Source of the DNA: Terriglobus aquaticus
GTDB taxonomy: Bacteria; Acidobacteriota; Terriglobia; Terriglobales; Acidobacteriaceae
Reading direction: 5' to 3'
DNA length: 64,000 bases
NCBI RefSeq assembly: GCF_025685415.1
Contig: NZ_JAGSYB010000001.1
Coordinates: 1 to 64,000, forward strand
In this document: positions 35,854 to 44,089 of the stretch, one piece after another
Position numbering within the stretch: the first letter of the stretch is position 1
Layout: each line of letters starts with the position of its first letter
Position numbers and translations under genes: made by a program
Notes under the pieces: generated by a model
Database searches by the model: none
What the model was told of the DNA's origin: nothing
Seen by the model: only the letters and a program-made list of their open reading frames with translations

Positions 35854-38631
35854 TCAGTCAGTCAGCGGTGGCACGGCTGTTGTGACGGAGCCGTCCTCGT
35901 GCAGCGTGTACTCGACGGCACCCATCGTGTCCGTGCGCGACGTGAGCACATGGTGCTCTGACAGGCGCTGCAACACGGGCATTCGCGGATGGCCGAAGTG
36001 GTTACCGCGACCACAGGAGATGACCGCAACGCGCGGTGCCAGTGCGTCCAGAAAGGGTTCGCTGGTGCTGGTCATGCTGCCATGGTGTCCCACCTTCAGC
36101 AGTGTGACCGGCGACAGCAGATGCGCGGCGAGCATAGCGTCCTCGCTCGGCAGCTCTGCATCGCCGGCCAGTAGGGCGGAAGACCGGCCGAACACCGCGC
36201 GAAGCACCAGGGAGTCGTCGTTGGCGGGAGCGCTGCCCGGCTGATAGTCCGTGCGCGGACTCAGGACGTCCATCTCCACCTGCTGCCATTGCTGTCGCTG
36301 ACCTGCGTGGAGCCAACGAACGTCCGTGCCCTGCGCCCGTGCCTGTGCGATCAGGGCGTGCAGCCGGTCGGAGGAGACGTCTTCGCTCAACCAGAGCTCT
36401 CGTGGGCGGAAGTTGCTCAGGACAGCGCTCATGCCGCCCAGGTGATCCATGTGCGCGTGGCTCAAGGCAAGCACGTCGAGTCTTGAGATACCGCGATGCC
36501 ACAGGTAGGGCGAAACGACCTGCTCGCCGATGTCGAAGTCGGCCCCGCGTTGCTGCTGGTGCGCACCTTCTTCGGGGCCCACCTGACCGCCAGCGTCGAT
36601 CAGCATGGTTTTGCCGTTGGGTGCGATCAGCAGCAGGGCATCGCCCTGGCCGACGTCGATCGCTGCCACCTGTAAGGCTCGAGCAGGTAGAAGGTGCCTA
36701 GCGCCCAGGACTGTACCGACCGCAACAGCACAGGCGAGCGCCACGGCCGCCCATCCGGCAACGCGAGGTCGCGATCGTAGCAGCGCGATGCACAGGGCCA
36801 TGCATGCGACGAGCGCCAGGGCGACAGAGGTGGGCGGCCCGGGCGTGCGCAGGTCCGCGACGTGGATCGCTGCCAGCGATCGCACCATCCCGCCTGCAAC
36901 ATGAAGCAGCAGGGCCGCAGGTGCCGCTGCCAGCAGGGCGACGGGATAGCTGATGAGGCTTAGCAGGAAGGCAGGGATGCCGCACACCGTCAACGGCAAG
37001 ATCAGTGGCATGACCAGCAGGTTGGAGGGCAGGGCGAGCGCGGTGAAGCGGTGGAAGTACACCGCCATAGGCAGCGCCATGGTGAGCTCGATCACGGCGG
37101 ACAGGACACTCAAAGACAGCAGTGCCATGCCTGCCCGAACCAGCCCGACCAGCGCCGTGCCCGTCCACGATCCAAAGGTGAGGCCCAGCTCCCGAGCCAT
37201 CCATCGCAGCCGAACGCGGAACTGCGCCACATGGGGTGGCAGCCGACGATCCAGCCGCAACAGGTGCAATCGCCGGCACGCTCGCGCATAGGGAGCAATG
37301 GTGCGGTCGAGCAGCGGGATGGCAATGCCGGCAAGGGTGAGCGCGATGAGCACCGTCATCTGGAAGGCCGTGTCGCGGATGGCTTGTGGCCGCACCAGCA
37401 GCATCGCCAGCACGGCCGCGCCCACCGCATTAAGCGCATTGCGCTCGCGCCCAATGGCCTGCGCTAGCAGAAACGCAAGCGTGACAAACAGCGCACGCTG
37501 GACCGGCTCACCGAAGCCGGTCAGCAGGGCGTAGCCGCACGTTGCCAGCGCGGTCAGCAGAACAGTCAGAAGCCTAGGGCTGCGCAACCGCTCTGCCAGG
37601 GCGAAGACTACCCACGCTACCAGGCCAAGGTGCATGCCAGAGACGACGAACAGATGGAACGTGCCGGTCTGTTCGAAGCTGGCGCGCAGGCTGTGCGTGA
37701 GAGCGCTGCGATCGCCGAAGAGCATGGCGCTCCAGGCTGCCGCATCGGCTTCGCTCCACCTCATCACGCGCGGCAACCACGCTTGCGTGTGCTGCCACGC
37801 GGCAAAGTCGTGCAGCCGCTGCGACGCCGCCCACATCCGAATCTGTTGCACCCGGCACATGAGTGGTGGTGCGCGCATGGCCATCTGGGTGAGTCGGCCA
37901 GGTACCGCGGTGCCTGTGGCGGAGACCTCCTGCGTGGCAAGCCATTCGCCGTACTGCCATACACCGGGGTCGCGGAATTGGCGAGGGCGATACAGCCGCA
38001 GCACGGTGCGAAGCTCCTCGCCGCAGCGCAGGGCGGCTCCATCCGAGCCGGAGAGCGTGACGCGTGCCGTCGCTGTCGTCGGCGTCATGCTCGCCACATC
38101 CGGATTCAGCTCTTCCACCGCACTCAGGCGAAGGTCCGCCGTGTATCGCGTCTGTTCCGGTGCGGAGGGCTCCTGATCGGGCGCCTGTTCCCCAAACCGC
38201 AGTGGGTCCGCAGATTCGGTGCCATCACGTTGCGCAAGAGGCTGCACGGCGAGCACGGTCGCGATCACCTCGCGTCGCATGCCATCGGCATAGGGAAGAA
38301 TCGTGCTGTCGGCGGTGCTCCGGGGATGAAGAACGCCCAGGGTCCAGCCCAGGAGAAACCATGTCACCAGGGTGGTCGCGGTAGCCAAGCGGGGAGCGCA
38401 CCGCAACGCGATGGCTGCAATGGCGATGCATAGCCCGGTGGCGCATACGAGCAGGGCGGCAGGCCGCCACCATTGCGAGGCAGCAACGCCCAGCGACAGC
38501 ATGGCAGCCGTGTACAGCAGCGGCGCGCGTCGCAACTCCAGCGGCAGCACTCGCGAAAAACGCGATGGATGGGCGCGGATCTCGCGCACCAGCATCGAGG
38601 GCAAACCGCGTTCGCCGTGGGTACTTTGCAT
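35854..38631 (-). CDS. comEC: ComEC/Rec2 DNA-uptake channel protein
   Basis: Inner-membrane channel that passes single-stranded DNA during transformation. The 925-aa protein has N-terminal membrane helices (from about 37), an OB-like extracytoplasmic domain, the competence membrane domain (MLFGDRSAL, FVVSGMHLGLVA near 320-340) and a C-terminal metallo-beta-lactamase-like domain with HAHMDHLGG (His725, His727, Asp729, His730) and a later HHGS. All domains are present, so the gene looks complete. It is the last gene of the nadC-comEC operon, 36 bp after the methyltransferase. Confidence 0.93.
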   Translation of the reverse strand: MQSTHGERGLPSMLVREIRAHPSRFSRVLPLELRRAPLLYTAAMLSLGVAASQWWRPAALLVCATGLCIAIAAIALRCAPRLATATTLVTWFLLGWTLGVLHPRSTADSTILPYADGMRREVIATVLAVQPLAQRDGTESADPLRFGEQAPDQEPSAPEQTRYTADLRLSAVEELNPDVASMTPTTATARVTLSGSDGAALRCGEELRTVLRLYRPRQFRDPGVWQYGEWLATQEVSATGTAVPGRLTQMAMRAPPLMCRVQQIRMWAASQRLHDFAAWQHTQAWLPRVMRWSEADAAAWSAMLFGDRSALTHSLRASFEQTGTFHLFVVSGMHLGLVAWVVFALAERLRSPRLLTVLLTALATCGYALLTGFGEPVQRALFVTLAFLLAQAIGRERNALNAVGAAVLAMLLVRPQAIRDTAFQMTVLIALTLAGIAIPLLDRTIAPYARACRRLHLLRLDRRLPPHVAQFRVRLRWMARELGLTFGSWTGTALVGLVRAGMALLSLSVLSAVIELTMALPMAVYFHRFTALALPSNLLVMPLILPLTVCGIPAFLLSLISYPVALLAAAPAALLLHVAGGMVRSLAAIHVADLRTPGPPTSVALALVACMALCIALLRSRPRVAGWAAVALACAVAVGTVLGARHLLPARALQVAAIDVGQGDALLLIAPNGKTMLIDAGGQVGPEEGAHQQQRGADFDIGEQVVSPYLWHRGISRLDVLALSHAHMDHLGGMSAVLSNFRPRELWLSEDVSSDRLHALIAQARAQGTDVRWLHAGQRQQWQQVEMDVLSPRTDYQPGSAPANDDSLVLRAVFGRSSALLAGDAELPSEDAMLAAHLLSPVTLLKVGHHGSMTSTSEPFLDALAPRVAVISCGRGNHFGHPRMPVLQRLSEHHVLTSRTDTMGAVEYTLHEDGSVTTAVPPLTD

Positions 38632-38667
38632 CGCCTGCGCAGGCCTTGGTCGCGGTCGGCCGCGAGG

Positions 38668-39837
38668 TTACCCGCGGCGAAAGACGGCGATCGTTTCCGT
38701 GTGGTTTGTCTGGGGGAAGAGGTCGAGCAGGTGCAGATCTGTAATGGTGTAGCGCGAGTCTACCAGCGCACGAGCGTCGCGCGCGAACGTCGCCGCGTCG
38801 CAGGAAACGTAGACCATCTCCGGTGCGCCGATGCGAATCAGTTCCTGCGTGATGGCGCCGCCAAGACCAGCACGCGGCGGGTCCATGACGATCAGGTCGG
38901 GCGGAGTAGCAAGACGCGCGCGCTTCAGGAAATCCAGCACGGGCTGTGCCATCGCGCGATGTTGCTGCCCGGCGGAACGCAACGCCGCAGCCAGATCCGT
39001 CGCTGCGGGCTGGCCGACCTCCACTGCGGTGACCTGATCGAAACGGTCCGTGAGCGGGACAGAGAACAGGCCGGCGCCGGCAAAAAGATCCCATGCCGCG
39101 CGCCCGCTGCGGCCGTTCAAGACCAACTCCACCATGCGGCCGGTGAGAAAGCGGTTTACCTGGAAAAAAGCGCCACGCGACACGGCGTATGCCTGGCCGT
39201 TTACGCGAAAGGTCAACCCCGGCGCACCCCATCGAGCGACTTCTACCCGCTGCCGCTCCTGTACCCGGCGCGATCCGCTCGCCAGTTCACCCTGCACCAG
39301 CAGGCCCCCACCGGCGGTCTGTGGCACACGTTGCCGCAGACCTTCGCACAGGTCCCGGAACTGGCGCGGCGTGTCACGGTCCAGCGTGACCACTGTTGCG
39401 TCCACGTGCAGCAGTAGCTGCAGCGCTGCTTCATCGCCGTCCGTCATGAGTTCAAGTTCTTTGCTGCCAACGGGCCAGAGATTGGTGGTGGCTGCCAAGT
39501 TATCCAGCGCCGCTGCCGCTTGCCACAAGAGCGGCGACGCGATGGGGCACTCCTGGATCGGCAGGAAGTCATGCGAGTTGAAGCGGCTGTATCCTACGCG
39601 CCCGCCCTCAACGCGCAGCCGGATGCGATTGCGATACTCGTACCCCGCAGCGGTATGCGTTTCGATCGTCGGACTTGGAACGCCCGCTTGCTGCAGCCGA
39701 ATCCGTACCGCGTCGACTTTGCGCAGAGTTTGCGTCTGCTGCGACAGGTGCTGCAGTTGGCATCCGCCGCACACGCCGAAATGGTGGCAGCGGGGCGTGA
39801 CCTCCGCTGTAGCGTTGAGGCCAGCCGCTTCCGGCAT
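38668..39837 (-). CDS. RlmD-like RNA m5U methyltransferase
   Basis: TrmA/RumA-family enzyme, 389 aa. Cysteines at 17, 23, 26 (CHHFGVCGGC) and 97 (IQECP) match the [4Fe-4S] pattern. The SAM-binding fold shows DLFAGAGLFSVPL and VMDPPRAGLG, and the catalytic cysteine is in VSCDAATFARD. It lacks an N-terminal TRAM domain. The frame is open upstream to 39987 but ATG 39835-39837 overlaps the previous stop as TAATG. Target likely a uridine in 23S rRNA or tRNA; not decided by sequence. Confidence 0.88.
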   Translation of the reverse strand: MPEAAGLNATAEVTPRCHHFGVCGGCQLQHLSQQTQTLRKVDAVRIRLQQAGVPSPTIETHTAAGYEYRNRIRLRVEGGRVGYSRFNSHDFLPIQECPIASPLLWQAAAALDNLAATTNLWPVGSKELELMTDGDEAALQLLLHVDATVVTLDRDTPRQFRDLCEGLRQRVPQTAGGGLLVQGELASGSRRVQERQRVEVARWGAPGLTFRVNGQAYAVSRGAFFQVNRFLTGRMVELVLNGRSGRAAWDLFAGAGLFSVPLTDRFDQVTAVEVGQPAATDLAAALRSAGQQHRAMAQPVLDFLKRARLATPPDLIVMDPPRAGLGGAITQELIRIGAPEMVYVSCDAATFARDARALVDSRYTITDLHLLDLFPQTNHTETIAVFRRG

Positions 39838-40541
39838 TACAGGTGCTCCATGTAAAACAGGCTGAGCCGAGGCACGTTGTACCGTTCCAGCAGCCGCTTG
39901 TTCAGGAACTGTTGCGTCACGTGCTTCAACTGTGTCGCGTTCATGCCGCGGCTGCCAGCTAGGCCGCGGGCGGCCTGCTCGCGCCACTCGGTCTGGTGTG
40001 CTTCCGGCGTGGCCAGCAGCAGCATGGCAAAGAGCTTCTCTTCCAGGACTGTCAGCGTGCGTTCCAGGTCTTCGGTGTCGCCCGGAGCTTCCGCCAGAGT
40101 GTGCAGACGCGCCACAATCTCATCGCGCTGGCTCGAGATCGAATCAGGAAGCGAAGCTGCTGCGAGGCGTTCCGCATTGCGCTGGAGGTATGCCCTGACC
40201 GGCTCGGCTTCGAATCCGCTTTGGCGGGGTTCCGCCGTTGTCTGCGCTCCCATGGCGGCGTCTTTCATCTGCTCGGTCGCTGCCATCACAGCCTGCGCTG
40301 CCCAGGCCAGGCCATTTACCTTGCGCAGGCGTTTGCCGGTCTTCTGCGCACGCGCGTCGTACTTGTCGAACGCCTCATCGATGCCGCGCAACACGGCTGC
40401 AAGCGGCACACCGGCCTCGCGCCAGGCGTCGATCAGCGCCCAGTCCAGGGTGCTCAGCAGGGTCAGCGTACCGCGCCGGCGCTGAAACCGGTCTTCGATC
40501 TCCGTGAAGTACTCGAAGTAGTTCTGCTGTGGTGCTTGCAC
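39837..40541 (-). CDS. Unknown 234-aa protein in the cofactor operon
   Basis: No family recognised. The N-terminal part reads YFTEIEDRFQRRRGTLTLLSTLDWALIDAWREAG, followed by VLRGIDEAFDKYDARA. The whole is predicted alpha-helical and soluble, with no signal peptide or cysteine. It starts one base after the coaX stop and overlaps the methyltransferase start by TAATG, so it is certainly part of this operon. The aromatic, Arg-rich N-terminus resembles DNA-replication-initiator-like helical folds, but that is only impression. Confidence 0.8.
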   Translation of the reverse strand: MQAPQQNYFEYFTEIEDRFQRRRGTLTLLSTLDWALIDAWREAGVPLAAVLRGIDEAFDKYDARAQKTGKRLRKVNGLAWAAQAVMAATEQMKDAAMGAQTTAEPRQSGFEAEPVRAYLQRNAERLAAASLPDSISSQRDEIVARLHTLAEAPGDTEDLERTLTVLEEKLFAMLLLATPEAHQTEWREQAARGLAGSRGMNATQLKHVTQQFLNKRLLERYNVPRLSLFYMEHL

Positions 40542-40542
40542 G

Positions 40543-41379
40543 TTAGACGGTGGTTGCGGGCTGAGCTTCTGACCGGGTAGACCGCCGCTTGATCCGGTCC
40601 TGATTGCGCTCGTAGATCAGGCGCACCCCGTCCAGCGTGAGCGTGGGGTCAACCGTTGTCAGGTACTTGGAATCCGGGGAGAGCATTCGAGCAAAGCCGC
40701 CGGTTGCAATAACCTTGGTCTCCGGTCCAAGCTCTGTAATCATGCGCTCGCAAATGCCATCGACCAGGCCGATGTAGCCGTAGTACAGACCGACCTGGAT
40801 GTTGTCGACGGTGCTTGTGCCCACGACTTTGCCCGGCTTGCGAATGTTGACCCGTGCCAGCTTGGCCGCCTTGTCAAACAGCGCATTGGCGCTAATGCCG
40901 AGCCCGGGGGCGATTGCGCCGCCGAGGAATTCGCCCCGGGCGGAGACCACATCAAATGTGGTCGCCGTTCCCAGGTCCACCACGATGCACGGGCCGCCGT
41001 AGCGGTCGAATGCCGCCACCGAGTTCACAATGCGGTCCGCACCCACCTCCGCCGGATTGTCCGTCAGCACCGGGAGGCCCGTTTTCACGCCCGGTTCCAC
41101 AAACAGCGGACGTACGTGGAAGAAGCTCTCCACCACTTCGCGCAACAAGGAATCGACCGGTGGTACCACGCTGGAAACTGCAACTCCGCTGATCCCCTGG
41201 ATATCAACCCCATTCAGGGCAAAGAGGCTGTGAAACGCGATGCGAAGTTCGTCGGGTGTGTGCGTCAGCGGGGTCGCGATGCGCCAACTGTGCAGCAGCT
41301 TCGCGGGTTCCGCTTCGGTCGCCAGCGCGTAAAGCCCCAGCACCATGTTTGTGTTCCCAACCTCGATCGCAAGCAGCAT
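40543..41379 (-). CDS. coaX: Type III pantothenate kinase, D6E variant
   Basis: Phosphorylates pantothenate, the first CoA step. The 278-aa product belongs to the ASKHA fold: the first phosphate motif reads AIEVGNTNMVLGL, then GADRIVNSVAA and VVDLGTATTFDVVS. The usual motif is DxGNT; here residue 6 is Glu. ATG 41377-41379 follows AGGAAAGGGTCAC. It lies 58 bp after birA. Confidence 0.92.
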   Translation of the reverse strand: MLLAIEVGNTNMVLGLYALATEAEPAKLLHSWRIATPLTHTPDELRIAFHSLFALNGVDIQGISGVAVSSVVPPVDSLLREVVESFFHVRPLFVEPGVKTGLPVLTDNPAEVGADRIVNSVAAFDRYGGPCIVVDLGTATTFDVVSARGEFLGGAIAPGLGISANALFDKAAKLARVNIRKPGKVVGTSTVDNIQVGLYYGYIGLVDGICERMITELGPETKVIATGGFARMLSPDSKYLTTVDPTLTLDGVRLIYERNQDRIKRRSTRSEAQPATTV

Positions 41380-41437
41380 GTGACCCTTTCCTGCCTCCGT
41401 AGGCCGGCATGTCTCGCCTGCCCACGCCTTCGCACGG

Positions 41438-42292
41438 TTAGAGCGCCTCGCGCACTCCGCCGTGCCGTACCTCGCGCACCTGCCCAGTGTCGCAACGCAC
41501 ACGCAACAGGCCCGCCGCGGTCAACCCGAGCGTCACGCCAGTATAGCCGTCCTGCTCCGCCACCTGGACGCGTTTGCCCCAGACCCAGCGGCTGTGCTCC
41601 GCGAACCTTTGCCGCACCGCGGCGGGTGATTCCTGGACCGCGAGGAGCTCCAGGTGCAGTTGGCGAAGGAACGCGATCAGGACTGCCTCTCTCGGAACAG
41701 TCTTCCCGGTCCACCGCCGCAGCGATGTGGAGATCGCCTCCAATTCCGGCGGCATCACTGTGTGGTTCAGGTTGATGCCGACGCCGATTGCGGCGTAGCG
41801 AAGCAGGCCGTCGGTTTGCATTGCGGATTCGGTCAGGATGCCGCCAAGCTTCAAGCTGCCGGGACCCGGCGTGACCAGGTCGTTGGGCCAGCGCAGATCA
41901 ATCTCAGCACCCGTCACTTCCCGGATGGCGGCTTGCGCGGCCAGGCCTGCGGCGAACGAGATCGTCAGTGCATCGTCGGCGCGCAGATTCGGCCGTGCGA
42001 GCACCGTCACGTAGAGCCCGGTGCCCGGATTTGAGCTCCAGGTGTGGCCGCCACGGCCGCGACCGGCGGTCTGCTCGTCCGCCACGTACACCTGACCGCC
42101 TTCGGACCCGGCTTGCGCCTCGGCGATGGCGCGCGTTTGCGTGCTGTCGATCGTGACAAAGTGGTGCAGCTTGCCGTGGAAGATCGTGTCTGCCAGCGCA
42201 GCATTCACGCGCGATAGGTCCAGGGCAGGCGACGCTTCCTCGCTCATATGCGGATCGGCCGCCGCGCTGACTTCCCGCTTGTCAGTACACAT
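41438..42292 (-). CDS. birA: Biotin-protein ligase (no HTH domain)
   Basis: Attaches biotin to the biotin carboxyl carrier protein. The 284-aa frame has the catalytic core TIDSTQTRAIAEAQ, the biotinyl-AMP loop AGRGRGGHTWSS, DLRWPNDL and LGGILTE. There is no N-terminal winged helix, so it is not a transcriptional repressor. ATG 42290-42292 overlaps the nadC end by 11 bases; ATG 42245-42247 is an alternative nearer the conserved region. Confidence 0.92.
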   Translation of the reverse strand: MCTDKREVSAAADPHMSEEASPALDLSRVNAALADTIFHGKLHHFVTIDSTQTRAIAEAQAGSEGGQVYVADEQTAGRGRGGHTWSSNPGTGLYVTVLARPNLRADDALTISFAAGLAAQAAIREVTGAEIDLRWPNDLVTPGPGSLKLGGILTESAMQTDGLLRYAAIGVGINLNHTVMPPELEAISTSLRRWTGKTVPREAVLIAFLRQLHLELLAVQESPAAVRQRFAEHSRWVWGKRVQVAEQDGYTGVTLGLTAAGLLRVRCDTGQVREVRHGGVREAL

Positions 42293-43178
42293 CGGCGGTG
42301 ATGCGCATGCTCAGGTCTACGGCCAGGGCACCGCGAGTCAGATTGCCGACGCTCAGGAAGTCCACACCGGTCTCTGCATACTCGCGCACGTTCTCCAGGT
42401 TCAGGTGGTCCGCCACTTCCAGTAGTACGTTCGGATGGTCCGCTCGCATCTGCTCCACGGCCAGGGCCACCTCGCGGGGCGTCATGTGAACGAACAGGAG
42501 CACGTCCGCACCGGCGCGCACCGAGGTCTCGGCGTCTTCCAGGTTGCGGATCTCCACCTCGACCTTTTGCCCCGGCTTGCGCTGCTTGACCACACGCGAC
42601 ACCGCCGCCTCCAGGCCGCCGGCCAGGGCGATGTGGCTCTGCTTCAGCAGGATGCCGTCCTGCAGGTCCAGCCGATGATTCTGCCCGCCACCGCAACACA
42701 CGGCGTACTTATCGAGCAGGCGCAGTCCTGGCATAGTCTTGCGCGTGTCCAGCACCTGGGCGTGGGTGCCTTCCGTGGCGTCGACGAACTCGCGGGTCAG
42801 GGTCGCGATACCGCTCATGCGTTGCAGTAGGTTCAGGATGACGCGCTCGCAGCTGAGGATGGCGGTGGCCGAGTGCCGGATGACCGCAACGGTCTGACCC
42901 TTGCGCACGCGCACGCCGTCGAAAATCTCGGGGTGGCTGATGATTTCGTACCGGCTGCCGCGCTTGCCGCCGGCGCGGGTTTGCAGCGACGCAAACGCGT
43001 CAAAGACGGCTCCGATTGCACCCAGACCGGCGATGACGCAGTCTTGCCGTACCAGGACGGTGGCGCTGGCGCGCTGGTCGGGAGCAATCGCCAGGTTGGT
43101 GGTCACATCGTTGGTCGCTTTGTCCTCGGCCAGCGCGGCTTCCAGCACCGCTGCGACCTTTCTGCTCTTCCAGTCCAT
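42282..43178 (-). CDS. nadC: Nicotinate-nucleotide pyrophosphorylase (carboxylating)
   Basis: Makes nicotinate mononucleotide from quinolinate and PRPP in de novo NAD synthesis. The 298-aa product has the family core: ERVILNLLQRMSGIATLT, DTRKTMPGLRLLDKYAV, GGGQNHRLDL and the lysine-rich VEVEIRNLEDAE. Length is normal. It leads the minus-strand operon nadC-birA-coaX. nadA and nadB are not in the window. Confidence 0.95.
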   Translation of the reverse strand: MDWKSRKVAAVLEAALAEDKATNDVTTNLAIAPDQRASATVLVRQDCVIAGLGAIGAVFDAFASLQTRAGGKRGSRYEIISHPEIFDGVRVRKGQTVAVIRHSATAILSCERVILNLLQRMSGIATLTREFVDATEGTHAQVLDTRKTMPGLRLLDKYAVCCGGGQNHRLDLQDGILLKQSHIALAGGLEAAVSRVVKQRKPGQKVEVEIRNLEDAETSVRAGADVLLFVHMTPREVALAVEQMRADHPNVLLEVADHLNLENVREYAETGVDFLSVGNLTRGALAVDLSMRITADVY

Positions 43179-43253
43179 CGTTCACAATCCTACGGGCGTC
43201 GGTCGCATCCTACGGGAAACGCCTTGTGAAAGGAAAGCCGTCTCACACTGCAC

Positions 43254-43664
43254 ATGAACCCTGTTCTGCTGACGTCCACTCTGATGCACCAAGCCGGGAT
43301 GTTGCTGCTGCTGGCGATTCCGATCGCCTGCATGAGCTGGACGGTCACGCACGAAGAGGTCTTTCGCGAGCCGCGCGAGTTCTGCAAGCGCAAGAGCCAG
43401 GACTGCGGCTCGCTGCCCCAGCGCAAGTTCTTCTACCTGTTTACCTGCGAATATTGCTTTTCGCACTACGTGACGGCGCTGGTGCTCTTCTGTACACATT
43501 TCCAGTTGCTTTACACCAGTTGGCGAGGCTATGTGCTGGCGGAGTTCGCACTGGTGCTGGTCGCCAACGGATACATGAGCCTGTACAACCGGCTGCGGCT
43601 CGACATCAAGCACGAAAACGTCGTGATCGCGGTAGAAGAAAAGCAGGTCACGAAGGATAAGTAG
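43254..43664 (+). CDS. Small membrane protein with a CxxC motif
   Basis: 136 aa. Three hydrophobic stretches are visible: residues ~10-27, ~70-88 and ~92-105. Before the second comes FTCEYCFSHYVTALV, a CxxC next to a membrane segment as in DUF1360-type proteins, although similarity beyond that is weak. C-terminus is charged (HENVVIAVEEKQVTKDK). No good ribosome-binding site precedes ATG 43254. A membrane thiol-redox or metal-binding role is possible but unproven. Confidence 0.7.
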   Translation: MNPVLLTSTLMHQAGMLLLLAIPIACMSWTVTHEEVFREPREFCKRKSQDCGSLPQRKFFYLFTCEYCFSHYVTALVLFCTHFQLLYTSWRGYVLAEFALVLVANGYMSLYNRLRLDIKHENVVIAVEEKQVTKDK

Positions 43665-43814
43665 CTTTTCCACAGGCAACCGGTTATGCTCGTAAGTGAT
43701 CGTCGATCCGATCGGTTCGTTTTGCCCGTCCAGGTACTGCCAGGAAGCAACACACTACCAATTGCGTTCAGCGGTACATCAAGGGTGCGACTCGCTCGCA
43801 CAAAGGAAATACAA

Positions 43815-44015
43815 ATGGAACAGGGCACTGTGAAGTGGTTTAACGACGCCAAGGGTTTCGGCTTTCTGAGCCGCCAGAACGGCGAGGACGTATTCGTCCA
43901 CCACACCGCGATCAAGACCAACGGCTTCCGCACGCTGCAGGAAGGCCAGTCCGTGACCTTTGACGTCGTCAAGGGACCCAAGGGCTTCCAGGCAGAGAAC
44001 GTTCAGCCTGCATAA
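43815..44015 (+). CDS. cspA: Cold-shock protein (CspA family)
   Basis: 66-aa single cold-shock domain that binds single-stranded RNA/DNA. It shows [17 protein letters not shown] (RNP1, KGFGF) and DVFVHHTAI (RNP2, VFVHH). The length is exactly that of CspA-type proteins. ATG 43815 follows AAAGGAAATACA. The 150-bp upstream gap could hold a long structured leader, as in other csp genes, but I saw no clear hairpin. Confidence 0.95.
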   Translation: MEQGTVKWFNDAKGFGFLSRQNGEDVFVHHTAIKTNGFRTLQEGQSVTFDVVKGPKGFQAENVQPA

Positions 44016-44040
44016 GCATCCGCATCGCAACCGCGATGCA

Positions 44041-44083
44041 AGCAGAAAGGGCAGCCACCTCGGTGGCTGCCCTTTCTGCTTGT
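44041..44083 (+). terminator. Bidirectional terminator between csp and valS
   Basis: A perfect 19-bp inverted repeat (44041-44059 with 44062-44080) with a two-base TC interruption, effectively a C(CTCG)G loop. AGAAAGG/CCTTTCT at its base gives A- and T-rich runs on both strands. Serves the convergent genes cspA and valS. Confidence 0.85.
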
Positions 44084-44089
44084 CCACGC

